The notes beneath the pieces were generated by a model. It made no database searches. It had not been told where the DNA came from and saw only the letters and a list, made by a program, of their open reading frames with translations. Shown piece by piece: positions 44,316-56,300 of a stretch of DNA of 64,000 nt. Source of the DNA: Alitta virens. Its lineage: Eukaryota; Annelida; Polychaeta; Phyllodocida; Nereididae. Within the stretch, counting starts at the first letter, position 1. Every line of letters begins with the position of its first letter. The translations under genes and the position numbers were made by a program. Location of the stretch: the NCBI GenBank assembly GCA_932294295.1, contig OW028585.1, positions 2,638,001 to 2,702,000 of the forward strand. Reading direction: 5' to 3'.

Positions 44316-45360
44316 TAAACAACATAGTCGGAATGAAATCATAGGACCATTACAGAGATACAATGTTGAGGTTTCTGTAAAAATTTGAATTTGTAAAATC
44401 AGACCAGAATTAACGATTCTGTTGGACAAAACATGATGAAAGGTCAATGCATCTGTTCAGACCTGAGATACCAGCCATTGTTTGTCTCTGTTACCTATAC
44501 TAGGGCAACATCATAGCATGGTAAAACAAATGGATTTACTGTACTGTAAATCATTTTCTTTTCTAATCTACCATTAAAATAATTATGATAGGAAGTATCA
44601 AACAATTTCCTTGTTAATATCATTCATAAATTGTATTATTAATTATAAAGCTGGACTGTTAAATGGTTTTTAATCTATCCAAATGAATTAAAATGCTTTT
44701 AACTGTCGAATGCGAATGCAAGAACACACATTGAATAGATTGAGCTAAGGTAATAAATAAAAGAGGAATTTACCTTATTGACTTTGTTTTCATTTCAGCT
44801 AAATATTCATTGCAATGTAATGAAGAGCGTCGCCAATCGCTATTTCAAAGTCATTAAATTTTTTATTAAAAATTAAGGTCAGATTTGTTTCAATTCATGC
44901 TACAAATTTTGAAAATTGGACGAAAATTGAAGGCACCTAATAATAAAATGCTTTACAAACAAATTTTGATGGCATGAGAAATTAAATGCCAGGGGAAGTT
45001 TGTTAATTTTATATTGAGATTTAGTGAACGTTGCAAGGCCCTGATAGGATTTAATCTTTTTTTTTTAAAACGGTGAATTTAATGCAACATATTTTGGCCA
45101 TTGTCATACTAAGTGTCAATTCAGCTTTGAATGACTGGGAAAGTTTTGAGGTGATGATGTTACATTTCAGTTTTGCAATGATGATAATTAATATTCATGA
45201 GTATTTTAAATATAACTGTGTGATTTAATTAAGTCCCAACAGAATATGTGGAAAATTTTGATATTCTCACTCGTGGACAGCTTGGCTCCAGAATTCATGA
45301 AATGTGGAATTTGTAGAAATCACTAAAATTCAGTTTAATTTAAAGCTACAATAGGAAGGG
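44316..45360. other. AT-rich, nothing recognised
   Basis: No exon or repeat identified between the inverted repeat and the candidate promoter. Confidence 0.35.
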
Positions 45361-45424
45361 CGCTCAGGCAAGGAGGTTGAGATGAGCAATGCTCATCAGG
45401 GTACAAAGAGGAGGGAGTATTTGG

Positions 45425-45700
45425 AATAAGGTATTGTGATTGGTGCATGATGAAAAAGGAGAACTCTGGACTTGTTACCTCTGGAATGCACAGCCAAGCT
45501 ACCAGAGGAATTAATTAGGAGGGGGAAGAGTCCACTGCTGGGAAGAGCTGACCAGCATAGGCAGAAGGACACAGCTTTTGTGACTGGTTAAGCCCTAGGG
45601 GCAAATGTAATGATGTACAGCATGAAAGGTATTGATTGGTTGTAAGCCTGGTGGCCAGTGTGATGTTCCATAAAAGCAATAAACTGAGGAATTCCAGGAC
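45425..45700 (+). promoter_or_regulatory. candidate promoter of the ankyrin-ZU5 gene
   Basis: A GC-richer stretch than its flanks with inverted CCAAT boxes (ATTGG near 45440 and 45634) and a TATA-like 'cataaaag' near 45671-45678, about 290 bp before the ATG at 45962. If transcription starts just after this, a short 5' UTR exon and intron could precede the acceptor at 45951. Speculative. Confidence 0.25.
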
Positions 45701-45951
45701 TCTCTTTACCTAGTAGAATTTGACTGGTCAAGACACCAAGCTCTGACTCTGACTTGATTACTTTTATACTAATCATGGACTTAAGAGAAAAACTTTGGAA
45801 TATGGTGAGATGGTCAAAAGTTCTTTTGAGTAAACTTGTGACCCCCAAATCTTACAATTTGTATTTAATCTTGGTTTCCATAACAACGCTTGTATTAAGA
45901 TATTGATTAAAGTCCTCTCTAAATAATGAAATTCTTTTGTTCTTTACTCAG

Positions 45952-47330
45952 GATCCGGACCATGGGAAATTCAGCAGTGAATAGACATGGAGGGGCAGAT
46001 TTGGAAGCAAAAGATGAGTATGGACGTACCCCACTACATTATGCCAGTAATTATGGAAAATTAGGAGCCTTGCAGGTGCTAATAAAGAAAGGGGCAGATT
46101 TGGAATCAAAAGGTGAGAATGGAAGGACCCCACTACATTATGCCAGCCATGAAGGACAATTAGAAGCCATGCAGGTGCTAATAGAGAAAGGGGCAGATTT
46201 GGAAGCACAAGATAAGGATGGAAGGACCCCACTACATCATGCCAGCCATGAAGGACAATTAGAAGCCATGCAGGTGCTAATAGAGAAAGGGGCAGATTTG
46301 GAAGCAAAAGATGAGTATGGACGTACCCCACTACATTATGCCAGTAATAAAAGAAAATTAGGAGCCTTGCAGGTGCTAATAGAAAAAGGGGCAGATTTGG
46401 AAGCAAAAGATGAGCATGGACATACCCTACTACATCATACCAGCAATGAAGGACAATTAGAAGCCATGCAGGTGCTAATAGAGAAAGAGGCAGATTTGGA
46501 AGCAAAAGATGGGTATGGACATACCCCACTACATTATGCCAGTAATAATGGAAAATTAGGAGCCTTGCAGGTGCTAATAGAGAAAGGGGCAGATTTGGAA
46601 GCACAAGATAAGGATGGACATACCCCACTACATCATGCCAGCCATGAAGGACAATTAGAAGCCATGCAGGTGCTAATAGAGAAAGGGGCAGATTTGGAAG
46701 CAAAAGATGAGTATGGACGTACCCCACTACATTATGCCAGTAATAAAAGAAAATTAGGAGCCTTGCAGGTGCTAATAGAAAAAGGGGCAGATTTGGAAGC
46801 AAAAGATGAGTATGGACGTACCCCACTACATTATGCCAGTAATAAAAGAAAATTAGGAGCCTTGCAGGTGCTAATAGAAAAAGGGGCAGATTTGGAAGCA
46901 CAAGATAAGGATTGGATGACCCCACTACATTATGCCAGTAAACATGGAAAATTTGAAGCCTTGCAGGTGCTAATAGAGAAAGGGGCAGATTTGGAAGCAA
47001 AAAATAAGAATGAAAGGACCCCACTACATTATGCCAGTCAATATGGAAAATTTGAAGCCATGCAGGTGCTAATAGAGAAAGGGGCAGATTTGGAAGCACA
47101 AGATAAGGATGGAAGGACCCCACTACATCATGCCAGCCATGAAGGACAATTAGAAGCCATGCAGGTGCTAATAGAGAAAGGGGCAGATTTGGAAGCAAAA
47201 GATGAGTATGGACGTACCCCACTACATTATGCCAGCCAAGAAGGACAATTAGAAGCCTTGCCGGTGCTAATAGAGAAAGGATCAGATTTGGAGGGACGGG
47301 ATCAAAATGGACTTGCTCCTATACATGCTG
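45952..47330 (+). CDS. ankyrin-ZU5 gene, exon 1: thirteen homogenised ankyrin repeats
   Basis: Acceptor 'ttctttactcag' ends at 45951 and donor CATGCTG|GTAAGG lies at 47330/47331. Coding is taken from ATG 45962. From 45992 the exon consists of exactly thirteen 99-bp units with no insertion or deletion, each encoding a 33-residue repeat of the form GADLEAxDxxGRTPLHYAS..., followed by a diverged fourteenth that continues into the next exon. The conserved TPLH turn and the GADLEA loop are plain. The reading frame upstream of the ATG is also open to the acceptor, so an upstream exon of phase 2 could join here. The minus strand is open for 424 codons over the same repeats, a shadow of the 99-bp period. 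Confidence 0.88.
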
Positions 47331-50300
47331 GTAAGGAAATACATTTTCTGATTACTATATGAGCTGACATTTGTGTTATATTTATTTATCAAGAATCATT
47401 GTTTACTATTCAAATTGTCCATAAAACATACATATTTTTTGTCTGTAATATTCTGATTTAAAGCAAAAAATTTAAAATGAGATATTCAGTTTTGTCTTTT
47501 TGGCTAAGGTGACTGGAGCGAAATTTACAGGGATTTCATTAGATGTTCTTTACAATGAGGTATATTATCAGCGATCGTGAAATTTTAATATGAGGTAGTT
47601 TGCAAGTTGAGAGAAAATAAATTAAAGACAATACTGTGCCTTTCGAGAGGAGATAAATAAGTACAGGAGAGAAACACTCCCAAAGGGGCAGAGAGAAAAT
47701 GCAAAGATAGTTGAGAATGGAGGATGATTAGGGAAAGAAACAACACTGCAAGAGAGAATTATGAAGAGAGACAAAGTAACTTTTTTTATAAAACTGAAAC
47801 TTGGCTAACTGGTCAGTTGTTACTTTAGCTCTCTTGGTATATATGTTTTGGCAAATGCTGCTATTAGTAATTGGTGTGAGAGAGTGATTTAGGTATTCTG
47901 CTATGCCGAGGCTTGAAGATAATTATTAGTAGTGGTTGAACTAAAAATAAAATTTAATTTTAAAATAATTTGCCTTTCAACGTCACACCAAACACAGATA
48001 AATTTTAGGATCAAATTAGAAATTGTACTCAAATCATATTATTATTATTACATTTTTAATCATGAATAAATTCCAATCAAATTAACAAGTAAATATCAGC
48101 AATGATTCATTATAAAGTATTACATTTTGGTGCTGATATATGAATGGTTTGACATACTGACCTTATGTAACATATTGAAGTACTAATGGGCAAGGACAAT
48201 TCTTTAATTTCTTTGGTCTTTAACATTTTTGGTTCAAAAAAAATATTTTTGACTTAAAACCTCAACTCGAACAATTTAATCTGCCTTAATACGGTTCAAA
48301 TACCTAAAATGCATCAATTGAAGTCCAAGTATTATTTCCAAAGTAACAGAGAGTTAAAACTAACCATGATGACACAGTTCAATGCTTTAAAACAATCCCT
48401 CAATTGCACATTCCACTATTCTAAAATATATAAATACTTTTTCGAAAAATAATACTAGCTGAGGTAAACAAAGGTTTTAAATTGAGAGCACTACAGAAGG
48501 GATAAATTTGGTAATGATATGTTCTATGAACATCCTCCCTCCAACATAGAAAAAACTGAAGATATTCTGTACCAAACTTAAGACGGTTTATTATATTTAA
48601 ACCTAGGAAGTGTGGGTGCCGTGAAGATCCTTGCAGCCAATGGTGCTGATGTTCATGTCAGAGACCACCGAGGTAGAACACCTCTTCACTCAGCTAGAAA
48701 TAAAGGTATGTCTTTATTAGGGGTGTATGTGAAGTCATTCAATTGTGCCTGAGATGCTGGTCATACAAAAGAAAAAGAAAAATTTTATATAGCTTATGAC
48801 CATAATAAGCAGAATCACACTCACTTTAATTTCATTCATTTGCAGTCTAAATTTTTAACCTGTTACAGAGAAACTTGCATATATAGCAATGGTAAATGTC
48901 CAATATTTTTTCATCAAATGATTATAGGTATCACTAAGGCTCTAGCTGAGTTAGGTGCAAACCTTCAAGCGAGGGATATGAAAGGGTGGACACCCCTTCA
49001 CTCCGCATGCTATGACAGGAGAATGGATACTATCAGTCAACTGATTAAGCTGGGCACTGATGTGGATGTAAGAGTCATTTCTGAAGATGTTTGTTCAGTG
49101 GCAACAGGTAAATTGTAGCATTCCATATTTTTTAATTAATGTGTTATCTAGGTGATGATTTACAAAACCTTGTAGGTGGATATATTTTTAGGTAATTTAA
49201 AGTGCATATTCACATTTAGTGGCAATAATGTTAAGAATTATACTTGTACAAAGTCAATCAAAGTCCCGGGCCTCCTTGTGGGAAGAGTTGTAACACAGCC
49301 GGTGAAGACTTTGAACTCCTTTGATCAACACCGGATCAAGCGGAATGTAAATTTCTGCTATGCTTATCTACTATATCTCTTACCTAGCTTAGACATTAAA
49401 ATAGGTTAACACGAAATGATATCACTGATATTTCAACAAATTATGGCGTAAAACCTAAAACATCATATAGACAGGCAGCTAAGTAGAGCACTAAATTTGG
49501 TCTCATAAATTTTTTTTTTTCTCTTTTGATTTATGATTTATTGGGTCTCTCCTAACATTTCCTGGCACTGTTTTCTGCATATCTCTGCTTTGATCTGGAA
49601 TAACAAATGAAGGGTTGTTTTCTATGTTTTTGAGGTCAAGAAATTAATTCATATAGGAACCAATATTGCATATACTGTGAGCACAGGAACCCATATCAAG
49701 GCCAGAAATTGAGAATGCATACAGCCACATCAATGGTGCTTTAAAGTTTAATCTAGAGGTGTACAGATCCAGGAATTTACCGCACCTATACCGATACTGC
49801 TCGAGTAATGGTCGATACCAGCGAACCACCATTTTCAAACATGTATGATTTATTATGAATGTTATTAATCCAGGCATGATAAATTTAATAGCATAAATGA
49901 CTTCCTTTTCCCCAAGAGTGGCTTGAAATATCTCGGCTTGTGTTTTACCTAAGATCTATGTTGATGCTTTATATAAAAAAATTTTTTTGGCTTTTAATCC
50001 AATGGTATGTGTATCATATAATGCAAGTGTATGGTTCAGCTACAGCTGATAAACTGAGTAACAAACTCAAGTCCAAAGGTATTTCTTGGAATAAAATTGC
50101 CAGGGGTCTTTTCCTTATTGGTTAGTACCCCTTGACTGAGCACACATGGCATTCTTCTATTGGCCTGTGCTCTGGGGTGGACAATAGTCACAACCCTTAA
50201 CATTGCAGTTAAGTTCCTTTAAGTAATACTTAAATACATTTTACATAACTTCCTTGTTAAGGTTTGAGCTAGGCTATAGATCTTAACTCTAGCCTATAAT

Positions 50301-53300
50301 TTCCATTTATAATCAAATACAATTTGATTAGATACTTATAAATACATGACACTAGGCCCTCGAGATGATACCTTCCACCAAGCTTTTAAATCCCATGTGA
50401 CCTTGACCTTTTACCCTGGGTCATCCTTTTGGGTGCAGTGGGAATAACATGAAGTTATGTTACTTCTCAGAATGCAGTGATAGCATTTCACCTCACATGG
50501 GGGTAATCACTCTGCAGGGTTATTGAATGCATTAAAACGGGATGGCAAGGTGATGAGGAGGAGGGGAACTTAGGGTAGGGGCCTTTGGGACATTTTTTAC
50601 ATTTGATTGCATATCCCGCAAAAGAAGCAACATTGGATCTCAAAGTCATAGCCTGGGGACAACTGGGACATTGAAACAAAGCAATAGTACTTGTACCATT
50701 ATCTTGCACTGAACAGACTCACTTTGTATTTGTTTACACAGAGACAATTGTAAGATCAGTGGTGATTCATTGGACTTGGATGTACACCATTCAAGCTTTA
50801 TGAAATTTTTTTACTGATGTCTTACACACTCATCCACAAAGGTAAAGCATGCAGTGCCCATGGTGGTGTGGCCATATTTCTTCATGACAATTATACTGAC
50901 TGATTAACTTCACTGCGAGGGTTATCATGCTTATTCCTTATATGCTGGTGAAGTGGTCATAGTATAGGGAATTGGAAGGCCACTGGGATGTTGATGATGG
51001 TGTTTTTATCAATAAGGAATTAATGGAGTCACTTTTAATTTTGTTAGAGTTCAATACCATACCTGCTTTCACTACAATAAAGTTGTGCCATATTACGCTC
51101 TCTTAGTCCAGTGGAATTTCAGAAAAGCTTGTTTCAAGGTATGGATGATTTTTCATGGTTTATCCTGATACTATGGCATATAAGACCTGAGCAGGAATCA
51201 TGTGGCTTCAAAAAATATTTGAATGCACTACAATATGGTCTTTTGGGTTTTGATATTGCTGATATTTGTTCATGTTTAACAGAGAAAACAAGACGTTTCA
51301 AGAACGAAGTTCGGTCCTTTGTCGATTTCTACTTGCAAAAGAGCAGTGCACAGAGTCCTCTTCATTTGGCTTGTCTTGGTGAAAGTGCAGAACATTATGA
51401 TGTTGTGGAGCTGCTCCTGGCAGCAGGTGCTCAGATTGATGTGACTGATGCAATGGGAAAAACTCCTCTTCATGTGGCTGCTTATGGGGAAAGAGATGGT
51501 GAGTATCAAAATCAGAACCAGAATTTTTGTAATTTTTTTGTTTTACTTGAACAAAAAATGACACACAGTTGTGCCGCAGACCACCATAAGAGGCTCGGGC
51601 CCCAATGCCTGGTGGCCACCATGGGAGTGGGAGAACGTTGACTGCACATGTGTCTGCTAAAATCATGCACATTTAATAGGGTATGGCTGATTTAGAGTTG
51701 TTGAGGTCTGATATGAATCGTCTGTACCGTTTCGGTAATTATAAATATATATGATCAGTACCAGTTATTAAATATATGGTTTACCTGTAAGTGCATAATT
51801 AAACTCATCTGTTGTATGCATGTTACTTCCTTTTTTTAAAACAAGCCTTGCGTGATATTGTTGAAAATTACCTGACATTTTAACGCTATGATCAGTGTTC
51901 AGTCAAAATGTCTGAAAACTGAAATGTTCAAAACTTTTCATTCAGACGTCTCAGGGGAGGGCAATTGACTACCATACGTTCTTTTAATATAAAAAAAAAT
52001 ATTGTCTAGTTATAAGTACCTAAATAATTTTAGTATTCTGAAATTTGCAGGATACAAAACAGAGTTTTTCAGAAAAATATAATATGTTTTGCAAACCTAA
52101 TGGAATAATTTGGCTAATTAACACAAATCTCAGAAGATTATTTTTTAAAACCAATCTTAGTAAGTATCTCTATCTCTATGAAGCTCTATGAATTCTGCTA
52201 ATTGTAGGATATGTTATAGATTGAGATTCTGATGCAAAAAATTTCTAAGTCTTTCTTTAGTTATTTGTTATAGCTCACATATAATTTCTTGCTCATGAAT
52301 TTTTTTATTCACTTATTTTCTATCTAACTTGAAAACTTTGGAAAAAATTATACAAAACACATCATAAATAACATAATTAATGACATTTTTCACCATGACC
52401 CTGATTCATTATTTAATTGGGTATTTTAAATGACAACTCATGTACATGTTTGGTACATTAATTATAATTATTAGTAATTAATAACAACTGCAAAATGATT
52501 GCCTGACTTGCAAGGGTTCAACCAATTCAAGTACATGCATATGAACTCCCCTCGTATTTTGAGTGTTGGCAGCTGGAAAACTCGAGTAAAAGACACCTTT
52601 GTTTGCAAAAGGAAGCAATCTATCATTAGTATATTTTGCTGTCATTATATGATTCCTACACAGAGTCCAAGTGGCCTTGTTCGTACATCAAAATGTGTGA
52701 CCTACTTCAGCGGTGGGTAGGTAGCTTCGCTTTCGTTCACGACATCGCGCCTGAATATTAGTTGGAGTACCAAAATTAATTCTTAACAATTTGATGCTTA
52801 TTTTTTAAATAGGATCACATTTCATTGATCTCAGAAATGTATTTCATTATTCAGAAACCCAACATCATGGGCTCTCATTGTACTTATGCATATTTAAGTG
52901 AAAATGGTGAAGTAGGTTTTTGCATGCTATTGTTAACCATAGTAGTTGCCACTTAAGCATTCTCAAATAATAATTGTATAGCAAGAAGTTTATTGCTGAT
53001 AAGTGAACAGGAGACATCTGTAACTTATTATATATTCCTAGCTATTCCCGAAATTGTAGAGAACTGTCTGAAGGGCCTAAAGACAGTTTGGCAGTCTAGT
53101 GGTAAGAGTACTCCCCTAACATCCATGACATTATCATAATTTTGGTCATATGTGTGGTTTTCTGCTGGGTGACATTATTTACTTAATATCAATTCACTGC
53201 ATGATATAAATAAATAACAATGTAAAAAAAAATTCCATGTTTGGAATCAACCTTGATGACCTTGACCTTTGACTCCATAGATCATTAGGATATGCTACTT

Positions 53301-56300
53301 TGGGAACATTGTGATTCTGTTACAATTTTAACTTAAAACAAAATCTTTTAAAACACGCTCCTAAGTTATTTCAGATTTTTTCTTGTAAATGTTATCTTCC
53401 TCAGATCATAAGTTGGTAAGAAGATGGCAATACCGGCATTTGATTGTCACTTTCAACATCATAAGAAAGTACATTTCAGATAGGCTATTTGTGTGGTTTT
53501 CTGTTAGAAGGCACCGACTAGTTGATATATATTCCATGAATAAAAACCAAATATTGCCAAATATTTCATATTTAGAATACACATTGGGGACCTTTACCCA
53601 TCGCCCCATAGATCATTATGATATGGTAAAATAAGGAACATAGCTGTACAGTTCAAATTTTAATTTGAAACAACTTCTTGTGTCAACTTGATCAAATATT
53701 TCTTGTGTAAATGCCATCTTCCTCGTTCCACCGTAGGTTAGTAACTAGGCAGCCATAGTAACTATTTGCTTCCATAGATTCAAAAAGCAATGTGTCAGAC
53801 AAAACTAATTTTCATTACCTTTCATATGATATGTCATTTGTTTATGAGGACTGGCACTGCTGTTACTCATTGCTCCTGAACAAACTCCAGGGTTAAAACA
53901 ATTGACCAAAGATTTATATATATATCCATAAACTGCACTCTCATACGATCATTTTAAGGCAAAAACTAAAACACCTTGTTTATTTACATACAGCATGTCA
54001 TATGTCCTATGCTGAGATCATAGTGCTTAGGTATGTTGTAAACTAATCACTTGTGTATTTTGTTTATAAATGCATCAGGAATTCAATTTCAATCTTAACT
54101 AGACTTGCAATTGTCCCAGGTGACAATTACGATAAACTTTCCTTTAACCTTTCCAAATGAATTGAAAGATAATGAAATCAGGTTTATGAACATATTTTTT
54201 TGGTGTCTGTACCTTGTATAGGACCCGAGTTCAAAACGCTTGAACATTATTATATATAGGACACTCTGTGACCTTGACCCTGTGACCCAAAATTCTGAAA
54301 TAACTCACATTTGTGAAGCACATGTATATACACTCCTGTGAATTTTTTTGGTTCAATCTATCAACAACATTTTGGTCTTAATAAGAAGTTCAGGCTTTAT
54401 GTGTGATAAAACAATTCTAGGACCTAAGCTGTTTGATGAAGGTAATTGCCCTTTTACAGTCATGTAGTACTACCCAGAGGACATATGTGTGAAAACTATG
54501 AAGAAAATTGAAGAAGTCTTTCCTACTTTTTTGGGGCAAACACGTAAACTTCCTAACATTCATTGTAAATATTGCTGACTCAGCGGTCCAGGGTTCTGGG
54601 CGGTAGGTAGGTCAGCAATTCAGGCTTTATTAGTGATAAAAAAATTCTAGGACCTAAGCTGTTTGATGAAGGTAATTGCCCTTTTACAGTAATGTAGTAC
54701 TACCCAGAGTACATATATGTGCAAAATATGAATGAAATTGAATACTTTCTTCCTGCTTTTTTGGGCAATGCACGTAAACTTCCTAACATTCATTGTAAAA
54801 ATTGCTGACTCAGCTGTTCAGGATTGGTAGGTCTCCCCATTGGATAACATGGGAAAGAGAATTTTGACTCCAAGTTCGAAACTGGTAAAGGTTGGTGAAT
54901 AGACATGGTATTCTATGTAAAGTCCTGATTTTTCTCTACATAATGACACCAGTTGCATGAAATTTGGTTGCATAGAAATGGAGTTTTGAGAAAATCAAAA
55001 AGTGACAACAAATTTTCAATGTCTGACGCTGTTCCAAACGGCACCACCCAGAGCATATTGCTATATATTTCTGAACAGATGACATTTCAAGGATTCTAAA
55101 TATGTCTTTGAGATTCCTGTATCTCACTTTGGAGCCGAGATATAAGCAGTCAAAAATCACAACTTTGGACCCCTGTACCACCTAGACCACTTTACTAAAT
55201 GGGCTCATTTTTGGTGTGGTAGTTGTATTAGGGTAGGACTATAAACATATGAAATTGCAAGTCAATACAAATTTTCCTTCCATGGTTTTCAAAATTTTTG
55301 TCATGAAATTTGGGGAAAACTTTTATATCTCAGAATTGAGACATGCAATTGAGCTAAGATTACTTTCTGCACTGGATAGGTCTCCAAAGTATCTTGAAAA
55401 AAAAATTCATGCCATTATCTCTGCCCAGTTTGTTGGAACCGCGTCCGTAAATTTTTTATTTTATTTTGTGAATTGCGCAGAAGTGTCATGAAATTTTGTC
55501 ATGAAATTTGTGCACTTCAAAGCGTATTTTGGCTGTGCATGTTCCCTTTAAGTGCCTGAGCATTTTCTTTATTACTTTCTGAGTAATAAGCCTTTACTTC
55601 TTGTGAAGAATAATAATAAGAAAAAAAATAAATAAAGAAAAATAAGATAACTATTATGTAATTTTGAAGTTTGGAATGACAGTAGGCCAACTGGAAAATT
55701 ACCTTAGACAACTGTCCAATAGGCCCTTGTTGTTTTGAGAACTGTCCTATTTGTCTGAAAAGCATGATTTAAAAGATGCTAAGCTGCTGAAACGTTGAAG
55801 CGCATAACATTTTTCTGGTATCATATTTGATATACACGCCATTTCAGAAAAACATTAGTAGAGACAAAGCTGGTTGGTAACAAGTCAACTCTTAAATAAT
55901 ACTGACGTAGTTAATAATGTGTTAGTCAGCAACTACTAATTACTATTAACTAATCATAACAGTCAATCACCTGTGCTCACTCTCAATCTTTCACAGATTC
56001 TTTTATAACAAATTAACCACTAAAAATATTAGAACATTTCGCAAGAATGAATTAACAAGCTTCTCTATAATCAGTTATCAGGTCTGTTTATATATCCAAC
56101 ATGAGGCCTAACCATTATTTTCATGCCAGTAAAGATGTATTGCTATTCGTTATGCTATTCAGGCATACTTCGGCCCCACTCTTGCTGAGTCTTATAGCAG
56201 TACTAGTTAGGATTTTTACAAAACCTGCAAATTGTTTATACCTTCATGACCATGAACAATATTTTATGACATACCATGTCTAAGAGTTCATTCAAAAACA

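Noticed and set aside
45948..47222. 424-codon open frame on the minus strand across the ankyrin array
   Set aside because: The 99-bp period is a multiple of three, so absence of stops in one antisense unit is copied thirteen times. The plus strand encodes canonical ankyrin repeats.
51298..51672. Minus-strand frames opposite ankyrin exon 4
   Set aside because: Antisense to a well-supported exon with canonical ankyrin repeats.
53250..53290. TGACCTTGACCTTTGAC as a nuclear-receptor response element
   Set aside because: The same string recurs at 31120, 50396 and 54270 within diverged repeats, so it is more likely a dispersed repeat core.
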